A DNA stretch of 64,000 nucleotides from Erysipelotrichaceae bacterium (GCA_017512285.1 JAFWGU010000019.1:1-64000), one strand, 5' to 3'. Counted from the stretch's first letter, positions 34,109 through 44,196 are shown. The notes: generated from the letters alone by a model not told the origin. Made by a program: numbers and translations.

Positions 34109-34789
34109 ATGACGATTTATGATTGGTTAAGAGAGCATGGCGTAGAGGCACCGCATCATCAGCTGATAGATGATGCCTTTACTCATTCTTCATATACAAA
34201 CGAGCATAAGCAGGCTCTGCATGACAACGAAAGACTGGAATTCATGGGTGATGCCGTAATGCAGATATGGGTTTCCGAACGGCTGTTCAACACGGAACCG
34301 CCGTTATCTGAAGGCAGAATGACGACTACCAGAGCCCAGATGGTCTGTGAGAAGAGCTTTGCGATGATAATGAGAGAACTGGAACTGACACCTTACCTGA
34401 AATTAGGCGTCGGTGAAGAAAAAAACGGCGGCAGAAACCGTGATTCCATTCTGGCAGATGCCTTTGAGGCCTTTGTCGGAGCTCTGTATCTGGTCTGCGG
34501 CATGAAGGCCGTAAATCAGGTCCTTGACCCGGTCTTTGAGCCGCTGCTGAACAATCCGGAACTCACCGGAATCGTGGACTACAAGACCCAGTTACAGGAA
34601 TATGCCCAGTCAGACATCCGCAAGTCCGTAAGATACGTACTGCTGTCTGAAAAGGGGCCTTCAAACAATCCTGAATTTGAAATGGGTGTATATCTTGATG
34701 ATATCCTGCTAGGCAAGGGCGTTGCCAACAGTAAGAAACAGGCAGAGCAGAAGGCTGCCATGGAAGCACTTAAAATACTGGTGAAATGA
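34109..34789 (+). CDS. rnc: Ribonuclease III
   Basis: 226 residues. Signature NERLEFMGDAV near 39-49, second acidic cluster in DAFEAFVGALY, and a C-terminal dsRNA-binding domain ending KKQAEQKAA. It processes rRNA precursors and structured mRNAs. AGAGG precedes the ATG. In Bacillus the fapR-plsX-fabDG-acpP genes separate recG from rnc; here they are absent. Confidence 0.96.
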   Translation: MTIYDWLREHGVEAPHHQLIDDAFTHSSYTNEHKQALHDNERLEFMGDAVMQIWVSERLFNTEPPLSEGRMTTTRAQMVCEKSFAMIMRELELTPYLKLGVGEEKNGGRNRDSILADAFEAFVGALYLVCGMKAVNQVLDPVFEPLLNNPELTGIVDYKTQLQEYAQSDIRKSVRYVLLSEKGPSNNPEFEMGVYLDDILLGKGVANSKKQAEQKAAMEALKILVK

Positions 34790-34790
34790 T

Positions 34791-37700
34791 ATGAACCTGC
34801 ATGACATTCTGAAAAAGTTCGGCTTAAGTGAAGAATACCTCAGTTATTTTACTGGGGCTTTTATAATGAGGCCGAAGTACAGTGAAAAAAACAATGTGGC
34901 CATCGTGACCATCAGCTGTAATGCCGTGCTGCCGTTCGACGTATACCGGGAAGTAAGCAGGGTAATGACTGAAGTACTGGATTGCAAGGTGGAGCTCCAT
35001 GTACAGACCCGCGAGGGCGACATTGAAGCCAGCAATCTCATCCAGTACCTGAGTCTGCTTTCTGATGATTCAGGCAAAGAGGAATGCCGCAACATGATTC
35101 CCTATGTCGCTGATAATAAGATCTACATCCCGCAGGAATACAAGGGCTGCATTCAGAAGATTAGAGTTCTGGCTGAGAGGATCGGCACCTCATTTGAGGT
35201 CTGCGAGCAGCAGGAAAAGGCCGTAATCAAGGAAATCAAGCCTGTAGTAAGCGCTGGCAGTTACTCTAATGCACCGGAAAGTCCTTTCCCGAGGCGCCGT
35301 GCCAGCCGTCAGCAGTATGAAATAGACAAGTCAAAGTATCCGTTTCTGCCCATCAGTAAGTTAAAAGAGGGAATGGATAAGATCAGTTTCGCCGGGCAGG
35401 TCTTCAAGGTAGAATATCAGACCTTAAGAAACAAGAGCGAAATGCAGAAGATATACATTACCGACCTGGAAGATGCGATCGTCGTAAAGAGATTCCAGGG
35501 CCGTAACATGGAGGCCAGCGAACTTCACGAGGTTGAAGAGGGACAGTTCTATACCGTTTACGGCGCAGTAAAATACGATACCTATGACCGCTTCAACGAG
35601 GTCGATCCGGTCTTAATGGAGAGGATGGAAAACAACCCGTTCACCCGCAGGGACGATTATGAGGGAGACAGACACTGTGATCTGCACGTGCATACCAACA
35701 AGACTGAAATGGACGGCGTATCTGAATGTTCAGAACTGATCACGCAGGCCTTTAAGTTCGGTCAGAAGGCAATAGCCATTACCGACATAAGTGTCGTACA
35801 GGCTTATCCGGATGCCCAGCAGGCCCAGCTGAAGATCGACAAGATGGAAGGCGGCAAGGATTTCAAGGTCATCTACGGCATTGAAATGAAGGTCGCTGAC
35901 GATACACTGAACATCGTTCATAACCCGTGTGACAAAAAGCTCAATGAAGTTGAGTACATGGTATTTGACCTGGAAACCACCGGTCTTTCCACCAAGTATG
36001 ACCACATCATTGAATTCGGCGGCGTCATCGTCAAGGGCAATGAGATCGGTCAGCACTACCAGACGTTCGTCAAGCCTCCGGTAAGGATCCCTCCGTTCAT
36101 TGAACAGAAGACCAACATCACCAATGAGATGCTTGAGAACGCACCGAAGTTGGAAGAAGTCATTGATGACATCCTGAATTTCATCGGGGACAGAGTCATC
36201 GTTGCCCATAATGCGGATTTTGACTTCAATTTCATCAATGAAAAACTGATTGAAATGGGCAGGGAACCGCTGAAGAACACCTGTCTTGATACACTGAATC
36301 TGGCCAAGGAGATCGTAACCAACCGCAAGTACTACCGTCTGGGTCTGATCGCCCGTAACTATGGCGTTTCATATGATGACGAAGAAGCTCACCGCGGTGA
36401 CTACGATGCCGAAGTACTGGCTCAGATACTGGTCAGAATGTTACCGACGATCAAGGGCTATCCTGACGTTACGTTCAATGACCTGCAGTACAAGCAGGAC
36501 GCAGACATATACAAGAAGGCTCATACCTATAACGTGACCCTGCTGGCGAAGAACATGGCCGGCATCAAGGCCATCTATGAACTGGTATCGCTTTCTCATA
36601 CCGACTATCTGACCTACTTTGCCAAGGAGAATGCCAAGAAGGCCGACAGCGACGTCGTAGCCGAACCGCGCATCATCCGCAAGGAGATCGAAAAGAGAAG
36701 GGAAAACATTCTGGTTGGATCCGCCAACATGTACAGCGAGCTGTTTGAAATGGCTCTTAATCGTTCCGATGAGACTCTGGAAGAGTGCATGAAGTTCTAT
36801 GACTACATCGAGATCCAGCCTCTGGACTGCTACAGCCCGCTGATCGAACCGGGAAGTTCGCTTACGGAAGCCAGAATGGCTGACATTGTCAGAAACATCA
36901 TCAGGATCGCCGATAAGCTCGGCAAGCCGGTGATTGGCAATAACGACGTTTACTACACTCATCCGCATCAGAAGATCGCCCGTGACATCTACATCATGAG
37001 CAAGAGGATAGGCGGGGCCAGACATCCTCTCTATCCGATGAACAGGGAGAGAAGATTAAGATTCGTGGCTCCTGATCAGCATCTGATGACCACTCAGGAG
37101 ATCCTGGACGCCTTCAGTTATCTGGATGAAGACAGGATCAGGGAGATCGTAATAGATAATCCGCTGAAAATCGCTTCCCAGATTGAAAAGCTTTATCCTA
37201 TCCCGCAGGAACTGCATACCCCGTCAATTGACGGCTGTGAACAGCTGCTTACGGATGAAATCTATAAGAATGCCTATGCGCTGTACGGTGATCCATTGCC
37301 GGACATCGTCAGGGAAAGAATAGAAAAGGAACTGAATTCAGTCATAACCAACGGCTTCTCAGTTCAGTATTACATTGCCTATCTGCTGGTAAAGAAGAGC
37401 AATGAGGATGGCTACATCGTCGGTTCCCGTGGTTCGGTTGGCTCAAGCTTCATCGCAACCATGGCCAACATTACGGAAGTTAACCCGCTGGTTCCGCACT
37501 ATCTGTGCCCGAAGTGTCATTACTCCCAGTTCTTTACCAACAATGAATATGCCAACGGCTTTGACCTGCCGTTAAGAAACTGCCCGGTATGCGGTGAACC
37601 GCTGATCAGAAACGGCCACTCCATCCCGTTTGAGACCTTCCTAGGCTTCCATGGGGACAAGGTACCGGACATTGACCTCAACTTCGCCGATGATAACCAG

Positions 37701-39143
37701 ATCACGGCTCAGCTGCAGATCAGGGACATCTTCGGTGAGAACTATGCCTACCGTGCCGGAACCATCGGTACCGTAGCCCAGAAGACGGCCTTTGGCTACA
37801 TCAAGGGCTATTGCGAGGAAATGGAGAAGCAGGACAGAGACGGCAAGCCGGTATTCTCCCAGCCGTTCATGGAATACCTTTCACACCTCTGTGAAGGCGT
37901 AAAGAGAACGACAGGTCAGCACCCGGGCGGCATCGTCGTAATTCCAAAGGAAAACGACGTGCACGACTTTACCCCGGTACAGTATCCGGCCAATAACCCG
38001 TTTGCGGACTGGAAGACGACACACTTTGCCTTCTCCGATCTGCACGATAACATTCTGAAACTGGACATCTTAGGTCACGTAGACCCGAAAGTCATCAGGC
38101 TATTGCAGATCTACACCGGCATCGATGCCAAGCAGATACCGATGAATGACCCCAAGGCCTTATCGCTGTTCTCCTCAACGGAAGAACTGCACATAAATGA
38201 CCCGAAGGGACACTATACGGAACTCAACGGGGCAGCGGGCCTGCCTGAATTCGGCACCCATAACAACCGTAACATTCTGAATACGACCAAGCCGACGACC
38301 TTTGCCGAGCTGGTTGCCTTAAGCGGTCTGACCCACGGCACTGACGTCTGGGCCAATAACGCCGAGGAACTGATAAGAAACGGCACCTGTACCCTGAAGG
38401 ATGTCATCGCCTGCCGTGACGACATCATGACCTATCTGATTGCCAAGGGCATGGATTCCAAGGAATCATTTGACATCATGGAGAAGGTCAGAAAGGGCAG
38501 AGGTCTGAGTTCACAATGGGAACAGGACATGAAGGAACACGACGTACCGCAGTGGTACATAGATTCCTGCAACAAGATCAAGTACATGTTCCCGAAGGCC
38601 CATGCCGTAGCCTACGTAATGATGGCAATGAGAATTGCCTACTGCAAGGTCTATCATCCAAGAGAATACTATGCCGTATTCTTCAGTTGCCGCTGCGATG
38701 CCTATGACATCGAGACGATGCTTAAGGGTGAGGATGCCATCTATGAGCGCCTAATGGCGATCAGGGACAAGCAGGCCAACGATCCGCGTAACGTTACGGT
38801 AAAGGAATCCGCTCTTGAGTCAACTCTGGAGCTGGCTCTGGAAATGCATCTGAGAGGCTATCACTTCTCCAACATTTCCCTGAGCAAGTCCGAAGCAGTC
38901 AACTTCATCGTTGATCCGGATGACGACAAGGCCATCGTTCCGTCCTTTGCCTCAATCGACGGCTTAGGCGAGAACGTAGGCGTTTCAATTGTTGAAGCCA
39001 GAAAGGAAGCAGCCTTCATTTCCAAGGAAGACCTGCAGAAGAGGACCCTGGTTAACAATACCCAGCTGGCATTCCTGGAGAAAATCGGAGTACTCAGGGA
39101 CATGGGTGAGGAAAATCAGCTTTCTCTGTTCAACTTTCTGTAA
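34791..39143 (+). CDS. polC: DNA polymerase III PolC
   Basis: 1450 residues, the normal size. OB-like region about 200-280, PHP N-half from DLHVHT near 297, inserted DEDDh proofreading exonuclease starting FDLETTG near 392, PHP C-half, then the polymerase with GSRGSVGSS, a zinc module CPKC...CPVCG, DIDLNF and TGQHPGG. It is the main replicative polymerase of low-GC Firmicutes. Several PHP metal-ligand positions differ from the canonical residues (Ile333, Asn581, Asn646, Tyr721), so the PHP site looks degenerate. Confidence 0.97.
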   Translation: MNLHDILKKFGLSEEYLSYFTGAFIMRPKYSEKNNVAIVTISCNAVLPFDVYREVSRVMTEVLDCKVELHVQTREGDIEASNLIQYLSLLSDDSGKEECRNMIPYVADNKIYIPQEYKGCIQKIRVLAERIGTSFEVCEQQEKAVIKEIKPVVSAGSYSNAPESPFPRRRASRQQYEIDKSKYPFLPISKLKEGMDKISFAGQVFKVEYQTLRNKSEMQKIYITDLEDAIVVKRFQGRNMEASELHEVEEGQFYTVYGAVKYDTYDRFNEVDPVLMERMENNPFTRRDDYEGDRHCDLHVHTNKTEMDGVSECSELITQAFKFGQKAIAITDISVVQAYPDAQQAQLKIDKMEGGKDFKVIYGIEMKVADDTLNIVHNPCDKKLNEVEYMVFDLETTGLSTKYDHIIEFGGVIVKGNEIGQHYQTFVKPPVRIPPFIEQKTNITNEMLENAPKLEEVIDDILNFIGDRVIVAHNADFDFNFINEKLIEMGREPLKNTCLDTLNLAKEIVTNRKYYRLGLIARNYGVSYDDEEAHRGDYDAEVLAQILVRMLPTIKGYPDVTFNDLQYKQDADIYKKAHTYNVTLLAKNMAGIKAIYELVSLSHTDYLTYFAKENAKKADSDVVAEPRIIRKEIEKRRENILVGSANMYSELFEMALNRSDETLEECMKFYDYIEIQPLDCYSPLIEPGSSLTEARMADIVRNIIRIADKLGKPVIGNNDVYYTHPHQKIARDIYIMSKRIGGARHPLYPMNRERRLRFVAPDQHLMTTQEILDAFSYLDEDRIREIVIDNPLKIASQIEKLYPIPQELHTPSIDGCEQLLTDEIYKNAYALYGDPLPDIVRERIEKELNSVITNGFSVQYYIAYLLVKKSNEDGYIVGSRGSVGSSFIATMANITEVNPLVPHYLCPKCHYSQFFTNNEYANGFDLPLRNCPVCGEPLIRNGHSIPFETFLGFHGDKVPDIDLNFADDNQITAQLQIRDIFGENYAYRAGTIGTVAQKTAFGYIKGYCEEMEKQDRDGKPVFSQPFMEYLSHLCEGVKRTTGQHPGGIVVIPKENDVHDFTPVQYPANNPFADWKTTHFAFSDLHDNILKLDILGHVDPKVIRLLQIYTGIDAKQIPMNDPKALSLFSSTEELHINDPKGHYTELNGAAGLPEFGTHNNRNILNTTKPTTFAELVALSGLTHGTDVWANNAEELIRNGTCTLKDVIACRDDIMTYLIAKGMDSKESFDIMEKVRKGRGLSSQWEQDMKEHDVPQWYIDSCNKIKYMFPKAHAVAYVMMAMRIAYCKVYHPREYYAVFFSCRCDAYDIETMLKGEDAIYERLMAIRDKQANDPRNVTVKESALESTLELALEMHLRGYHFSNISLSKSEAVNFIVDPDDDKAIVPSFASIDGLGENVGVSIVEARKEAAFISKEDLQKRTLVNNTQLAFLEKIGVLRDMGEENQLSLFNFL

Positions 39144-39150
39144 AAACGGC

Positions 39151-39177
39151 TTGAAATCGGGCTTCAAATGATATAAT
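39151..39177 (+). promoter_or_regulatory. Promoter of the rimP-nusA-infB operon
   Basis: TTGAAA at 39151-39156 and TATAAT at 39172-39177 (spacer 15), or an overlapping TAATAT at 17 bases. Confidence 0.6.
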
Positions 39178-39189
39178 ATATTAGCGTTA

Positions 39190-39216
39190 ATAAGGAGTGG
39201 GAAGACCACTCCTTAA
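39190..39216 (+). promoter_or_regulatory. Leader hairpin upstream of rimP
   Basis: TAAGGAGTGG and CCACTCCTTA form a perfect 10-bp stem around GAAGA. No T-run follows. It contains a Shine-Dalgarno-like AAGGAG sequestered in the stem. It lies between the promoter and the rimP ribosome-binding site and could serve stability, autoregulation (for example by NusA) or RNase III processing. Confidence 0.55.
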
Positions 39217-39234
39217 TTAGTGCTAGGGGGCAAA

Positions 39235-39696
39235 ATGAACATTAAGGAATTGGAAAAGGCAGCTGAAAGCGTGTTTGAAGAGCATGGAATTGCCAGACAC
39301 AGCATCAGGATGCTTAACGGAAAGACCAGAACTCTGGAGATCATGATCATGAAGGAAGACGGTTCCATGGACATGGATACATGTGCCTCCGTGAGTCAGG
39401 ACATATCAAGGATACTTGATCAGCTCGATTTCGGCGACGGTGCCTATAATCTCGACGTATGCTCATTTGGAGCAGAGAGAGAGTTACTGAGCGATCAGGA
39501 GATCCTGAATGCCGTAAACGACAATGTCCACATTGATTTCAAGAATCCTGCCAAGGGACTTGATCAGGTTGAAGGAACACTGTTGAGTTACGAAAATGAT
39601 TTGTTAACGGTGGAATACAGCGTTAAGGGAAGGAAGAAAACAGCAGAGGTAGCTAAGGATAACGTCAAGCTAATCAGACTGGCTGTTAAACTATAG
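39235..39696 (+). CDS. rimP: Ribosome maturation factor RimP
   Basis: 153 residues; N-terminal alpha/beta domain with LEIMIM and DTCASVSQDISRILD, C-terminal SH3-like domain. ATG 39235 follows AGGGGGC; the GTG at 39220 is upstream of it. First gene of the conserved rimP-nusA-ylxR-infB-rbfA operon; it helps 30S maturation. Confidence 0.94.
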   Translation: MNIKELEKAAESVFEEHGIARHSIRMLNGKTRTLEIMIMKEDGSMDMDTCASVSQDISRILDQLDFGDGAYNLDVCSFGAERELLSDQEILNAVNDNVHIDFKNPAKGLDQVEGTLLSYENDLLTVEYSVKGRKKTAEVAKDNVKLIRLAVKL

Positions 39697-39706
39697 GTGA
39701 AGAAAT

Positions 39707-41425
39707 ATGAATATTGAGAATTTAAAGAAGGTCCTCATGGACATTCAGGAAAACAGAATGATCTCATATGAAGTCGTTGAGGCAGCCATCAAGGAAGGTC
39801 TGGTCAAGACTTACAAGAAGATCATCAATTTCCCGGAAGCAGTTGTCAGAGCTGACATCGATGATGCCGGAAACATCAGACTTTTCCAGTCACGTACGGT
39901 TATTGACGGAGAAGTTGAGGATGCTGACCTGCAGTACAGTCTGGAAGAAGCCAGAGCACTCAAGGAAGATGCTCAGGTTGGCGATGTGCTTGACGAAGAG
40001 ATCGACATCGACAGCTTCGGACGTTCATCAGTAACACAGGTCAAGAACATCATGCTGCAGAAGATCAAGGAAGCCAGCAAGCAGATGGTCTATGACGAAT
40101 ACATTGACAAGGTAGCTGATCTTGTATATGGAACGGTACAGACTGTTGAAGACAAGTTCGTGCTCATCGATCTGGGCAAGACTCTGGCATTAATGCCGAA
40201 GAGCGAACAGATCCCTGGTGAAAGATACTATGACGGCCAGAGATTAAGAGTCGTCATCAAGAACGTTACCAAGGATTCAAAGGGCGCTCAGGTAGTCGTA
40301 TCCAGAAGCTCAGAAATGCTGGTAAAGAGACTGTTTGAATCAAGCGTTACCGAGATCTATGACGGTACCGTTGAGATCAAGGCAATCGCCAGAGAAGCCA
40401 ATGAGAGAACAAAGATGGCCGTATACTCCAATAATCCTAACGTTGATCCTATCGGTGCCTGCATCGGTCCGAGAGGAGCCAGAGTATTAAGCGTCATCGA
40501 CGAGATCACTCAGCATGGCAATCCAAACTCTCACGAAAACATTGACATCTTCGAATGGAATCCGAATTACGTTGAATTCGTCAAGAACGTTCTGAAGCCG
40601 GCCAGTGTCCTGGCAGTTCTGCCGATAAAGGGCGATGAAGACAAGCTGCTGATCGTTGTTGAAGACAATCAGCTGTCACTTGCCATCGGCAAGAAGGGCA
40701 TCAATGCCAGACTGGCAGTAAGACTTCTGAACCGCAAGATCGACATTAAGACACAGAGCGAGGTAGAAGCTGAAGGCATCGACTGGTACAACGAAATGCT
40801 CGCATTCCAGGCTAAGGAAGAAGCCGTCAGAAAGCAGAAGGCCTTAGAGGAATTAAAGGCAGCCGAAGAAAAGAAGGCTCAGGAAGAAGCTGAAGCCGCA
40901 GCACTCAGAGCTGAAGAAGAGGCCAGAAAGGCTGAAGAAGCAGCTAAGAAGGCTGAAGAGGAAGCTGAAGCAGTCAGTGAAGAAGTTCCTGCTGTTGAGG
41001 AACCTGTTGCTGAAACAGTTGAAGAACCTGTTAAGGAAGAAGCTCCTGTCATTGAACCTGTAAAGGCTGAAGAACCTGCAGTTGAAGAAAAGGCTGAAGA
41101 ACCTGAGGAAGAATTGGTCAAGGAAGTAACCAAGCGCCGCAGACCGAAACTTGAAAAGGCCAGCGAATACGTATCCAAGTACGAGGATCTGGCTGACGCC
41201 AAGAAGAGCAGCAAGCAGACGACATCTTCAAAGCGCAAGAAGACAAGCAAGGAAGATGAGGAAGCCGCAGAGTTAAGAAAGAAGTTAGAGGAATTAAGGA
41301 AGCAGCAGTACGAAATCAAGCCGGAGTACTCTGATGAGGAGTTGGAGGAATTCAACAACGAAGAAGACGAGCACTGGTATGATGAGGATGTTGATTACGA
41401 CGATTACGATAACTACTACGACTAA
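39707..41425 (+). CDS. nusA: Transcription factor NusA with a long charged C-terminal tail
   Basis: 572 residues. The first 365 or so are a standard Firmicute NusA: N-terminal RNAP-binding domain, S1 domain (DKFVLIDLGKTLALMP), KH1 with IGPRGARV and KH2 with AIGKKGINARLAV. The last approximately 200 residues are an Ala/Glu/Lys-rich probable helix or coiled coil, then Glu-Pro-Val repeats, a basic patch, and a final Asp/Tyr/Glu-rich end. Bacillus NusA stops near 371, so the tail is extra. It controls pausing, termination and antitermination. Confidence 0.95.
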   Translation: MNIENLKKVLMDIQENRMISYEVVEAAIKEGLVKTYKKIINFPEAVVRADIDDAGNIRLFQSRTVIDGEVEDADLQYSLEEARALKEDAQVGDVLDEEIDIDSFGRSSVTQVKNIMLQKIKEASKQMVYDEYIDKVADLVYGTVQTVEDKFVLIDLGKTLALMPKSEQIPGERYYDGQRLRVVIKNVTKDSKGAQVVVSRSSEMLVKRLFESSVTEIYDGTVEIKAIAREANERTKMAVYSNNPNVDPIGACIGPRGARVLSVIDEITQHGNPNSHENIDIFEWNPNYVEFVKNVLKPASVLAVLPIKGDEDKLLIVVEDNQLSLAIGKKGINARLAVRLLNRKIDIKTQSEVEAEGIDWYNEMLAFQAKEEAVRKQKALEELKAAEEKKAQEEAEAAALRAEEEARKAEEAAKKAEEEAEAVSEEVPAVEEPVAETVEEPVKEEAPVIEPVKAEEPAVEEKAEEPEEELVKEVTKRRRPKLEKASEYVSKYEDLADAKKSSKQTTSSKRKKTSKEDEEAAELRKKLEELRKQQYEIKPEYSDEELEEFNNEEDEHWYDEDVDYDDYDNYYD

Positions 41426-41440
41426 AAAGAAGGTGTAGAC

Positions 41441-41692
41441 ATGCGTAAGATACCAATGCGCAAGTGTGTTGTAACCAACGAACGTTTTCCCAAAAACGAA
41501 CTGATAAGGATCGTCAAGACACCTGAGGGTGAAGTCGTCGTCGATCCTACCGGGAAGAAGAACGGACACGGTGCCTATCTGAAGAAAGACAGAGCGGTAC
41601 TGGAAACGGCCCGGAAAAAGAAATTACTGTCAAGGTATCTTGAAACCGAGATACCTGACAGTGTCTACGAAGAACTGGAAAAATACATGTAA
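41441..41692 (+). CDS. ylxR: YlxR / RnpM family RNA-binding protein
   Basis: 83 residues with the family pattern [13 protein letters not shown] at the start and GRGAYL-like HGAYLKKD. It lies between nusA and infB as usual. Family members in Bacillus bind RNase P RNA and affect its activity. The ylxQ (L7Ae-like) gene usually between ylxR and infB is absent. Confidence 0.93.
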   Translation: MRKIPMRKCVVTNERFPKNELIRIVKTPEGEVVVDPTGKKNGHGAYLKKDRAVLETARKKKLLSRYLETEIPDSVYEELEKYM

Positions 41693-41715
41693 GAAAAAGA
41701 AAGGTGGTGCTGTTA

Positions 41716-43557
41716 ATGGCAAAGGGCAATCGTAATAATAACAACAACCGTAACAGAAACAGAAGAGGTGATTTCAGTGGGAACTACACCAAGCGCAACA
41801 CTGAGACTGTAAAGGATTGTACTTATAAGGAAGGCATCACAGTTAAGGAATTAGCTGAGAAGATAGGAAAGTCTCCGGCAGAGATCATCAAGTTCCTGTT
41901 CATGATGGGGCAGATGGTAACCATCAATGCCTCACTGGATGATGAGACAATTCAGCTGATCGCCATGCAGTACGGCATAGAGATCACAAAGGAAGAGTCA
42001 GAAGAAGAAAACAGTCTGGAAGATACTGAAGAAGACGATCCGAAGGATCTGGAACCGAGAGCTCCTATCGTAACCATCATGGGTCACGTTGACCATGGCA
42101 AGACGACCTTGCTGGACAACATCAGAAAGACTCATGTTACCGCATCTGAGTTCGGCGGAATTACCCAGCACATCGGTGCCTATCAGGTAGAAGTCAAGGG
42201 TCAGAAGGTCACTTTCCTGGATACCCCGGGTCATGAGGCCTTCACAGCCATGCGTGCCAGAGGCGCCAAGATGACTGACATCGTTGTAATCGTCGTCGCT
42301 GCAGATGACGGTGTCATGCCGCAGACCAAGGAAGCCATCGACCACTCAAGAGCAGCCGGTGTTCCGATGATCGTAGCGGTAAACAAGATCGACAAACACA
42401 ATGCCAATGTCGACAAGGTATATTCTGAAATGGCAGACTATGATCTGATGCCGGAAGAGTGGGGCGGATCAACAATGTTCACCAAGCTCAGCGCCAAGAG
42501 TGGCTTAGGCATCAGTGACCTGCTGGAAATGATACTGTTACAGGCGGAAATGATGGAACTGAAGGCCAACCCGAACAAGAAGGCTACCGGTACCGTCGTT
42601 GAAGCCAAGCTTGACAAGGGCAGAGGACCTGTTGCCACACTACTGGTACAGAATGGAACTCTGCATACCGGTGACATGATCGTTGCCGGAACAGCCATCG
42701 GCCGTATCAGAAAGATGACAGATGACAAGGGCATGGAGATCAAGAGCGCCAAGCCTTCAACACCTGTTGAGATCATCGGTCTTGACAGCGTACCGGAGGC
42801 AGGCGACCACTTCAAGGCCTTTGAAAATGAAAAACTGGCCAGAAAGATCGCTGACGAGAGAAACAAGCAGAAGATCGAATCTGAAAGAAGAACGACAGCA
42901 GCCATGAGTCTGGATGACCTGACTGAACAGATCAAGGAAGGAAACGTTCAGGAAGTCAACATCATCATCAAGGCTGACGTCAACGGCAGTGCCGAGGCTG
43001 TAAAGTCATCAATGGAGAAGGTAAACGTTGACGGTGTCAAGGTCAATGTCATCAGAGCTACCGCCGGTGCCATTTCCGAGAGCGACATCATGCTGGCAAA
43101 TGCCTCAAATGCCATCATCTACGGTTTCAACGTCAGACCGTCAGCTGCCATCAAGAAGGCTGCTGAGGAAAACGGCGTATCAATCAGACTGCACAACATC
43201 ATCTACAAAGCTCTGGAAGAGCTTGAAGCACTGATGAAGGGCATGCTGGCTCCTGTATATGAAGAAGTCGTTACCGGACAGGCTACCGTCAAGCAGACCT
43301 ACAAGGTCAGCAAGGTCGGTACCATCGCCGGATGCATGGTCGATGACGGTGTCATCAAGAGAAACAGCGGCGTAAGACTGATCAGAGACGGCGTGGTAAT
43401 CTACACCGGTGTCGTCGGATCACTGCAGCGTTTCAAGGACAGTGTCAGAGAAGTCAATGCCGGCTATGAATGCGGCCTGACCATCGAAAGATTCAACGAC
43501 ATCAAAGAAGGAGACATCATCGAAGCCTACGAGAATCAGGAAGTAAAGGAGGACTAA
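41716..43557 (+). CDS. infB: Translation initiation factor IF-2
   Basis: 613 residues from ATG 41716 (AGGTGG eight bases upstream; GTG 41704 is within that region). A short Asn/Arg-rich N-terminus is followed by IF2-N, the G domain with GHVDHGKT near 123-130, DTPGHEAF and NKID, then domains II-IV. Shorter than Bacillus IF-2 because the N-terminal linker is reduced. It brings fMet-tRNA to the 30S subunit. Confidence 0.97.
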   Translation: MAKGNRNNNNNRNRNRRGDFSGNYTKRNTETVKDCTYKEGITVKELAEKIGKSPAEIIKFLFMMGQMVTINASLDDETIQLIAMQYGIEITKEESEEENSLEDTEEDDPKDLEPRAPIVTIMGHVDHGKTTLLDNIRKTHVTASEFGGITQHIGAYQVEVKGQKVTFLDTPGHEAFTAMRARGAKMTDIVVIVVAADDGVMPQTKEAIDHSRAAGVPMIVAVNKIDKHNANVDKVYSEMADYDLMPEEWGGSTMFTKLSAKSGLGISDLLEMILLQAEMMELKANPNKKATGTVVEAKLDKGRGPVATLLVQNGTLHTGDMIVAGTAIGRIRKMTDDKGMEIKSAKPSTPVEIIGLDSVPEAGDHFKAFENEKLARKIADERNKQKIESERRTTAAMSLDDLTEQIKEGNVQEVNIIIKADVNGSAEAVKSSMEKVNVDGVKVNVIRATAGAISESDIMLANASNAIIYGFNVRPSAAIKKAAEENGVSIRLHNIIYKALEELEALMKGMLAPVYEEVVTGQATVKQTYKVSKVGTIAGCMVDDGVIKRNSGVRLIRDGVVIYTGVVGSLQRFKDSVREVNAGYECGLTIERFNDIKEGDIIEAYENQEVKED

Positions 43558-43558
43558 C

Positions 43559-43906
43559 ATGTCTTTGAAGAAAGACCGTGTTGCCAGCATCATCAAGCGC
43601 AGCATTTCCGAAATGCTGGCGACGGAACTGAACGACCCGAAGATCGGGTTCGCAACCATCACTGATGTTGAAGTCACCAATGATCTCTCATTTGCCAAGG
43701 TATATGTTACATTCTTAGGCAAGCAGGAAAGAAATGATGCCGGTCTTAAGGCCTTACAGAGAGCCAAGGGCAAGATCAGAACATTCATCAGCAGACGTCT
43801 GGATACCAGAAAGTGCCCTGATCTGATCTTCTTACTTGACGATTCTCTGGAAAAGGGCAACAGGATCGACGCCATCATTGAAGGCTTGAACATCAAGCAG
43901 GATTAA
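43559..43906 (+). CDS. rbfA: Ribosome-binding factor A
   Basis: 115 residues, KH-like fold with DPKIGFATITDVEVTND and FLLDDSLEKGNRI. It starts two bases after the infB stop, with AAGGAGG upstream. It acts in late 30S maturation. Confidence 0.95.
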   Translation: MSLKKDRVASIIKRSISEMLATELNDPKIGFATITDVEVTNDLSFAKVYVTFLGKQERNDAGLKALQRAKGKIRTFISRRLDTRKCPDLIFLLDDSLEKGNRIDAIIEGLNIKQD

Positions 43907-43912
43907 CGAACT

Positions 43913-43945
43913 GAGCATCACCGCATTGCGATGATGCTTTTTTCA
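43913..43945 (+). terminator. Terminator of the rimP-rbfA operon
   Basis: AGCATCACCGC pairs with GCGATGATGCT (one mismatch) and is followed by six T. Confidence 0.8.
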
Positions 43946-43972
43946 ACAATGAATGAAAACGTTTCATAATAG

Positions 43973-44000
43973 TTGACATATTTTCATTATCAGGTATAAT
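43973..44000 (+). promoter_or_regulatory. Promoter of the lysine-riboswitch operon
   Basis: Consensus TTGACA (43973-43978), a 16-base spacer and TATAAT (43995-44000). Start near 44007. Confidence 0.85.
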
Positions 44001-44011
44001 GTGCTTAATAA

Positions 44012-44180
44012 AACCACATAGAGGTAGCGACGCAGATGAGTATCCTCATGAGCCGGCAGGCAATGACTGAGGTGAAAGGTAACCGTCGCCGAACGGACAC
44101 AGCCGGCGGGCGTGTACGTGGGGGCATGGAGAACATTCATGTCACTCCTTCGTTAAGAAGAGGCGCTATTGCTTATGATC
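44012..44180 (+). promoter_or_regulatory. Lysine riboswitch (L box)
   Basis: The segment starts AGAGGTAGCGACGC and continues with AGATGAGTA. Later it carries GGTGAAAGG and CCGTCGCCGAA, the hallmark L-box core. It closes with CGCTATTG, which pairs with the 5' AGCG part of P1. The 170-base length fits the five-helix aptamer. With lysine bound, the downstream terminator (44197-44229) should form and shut off the ABC importer. Confidence 0.93.
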
Positions 44181-44196
44181 AGGCTTGTTCAAAATG

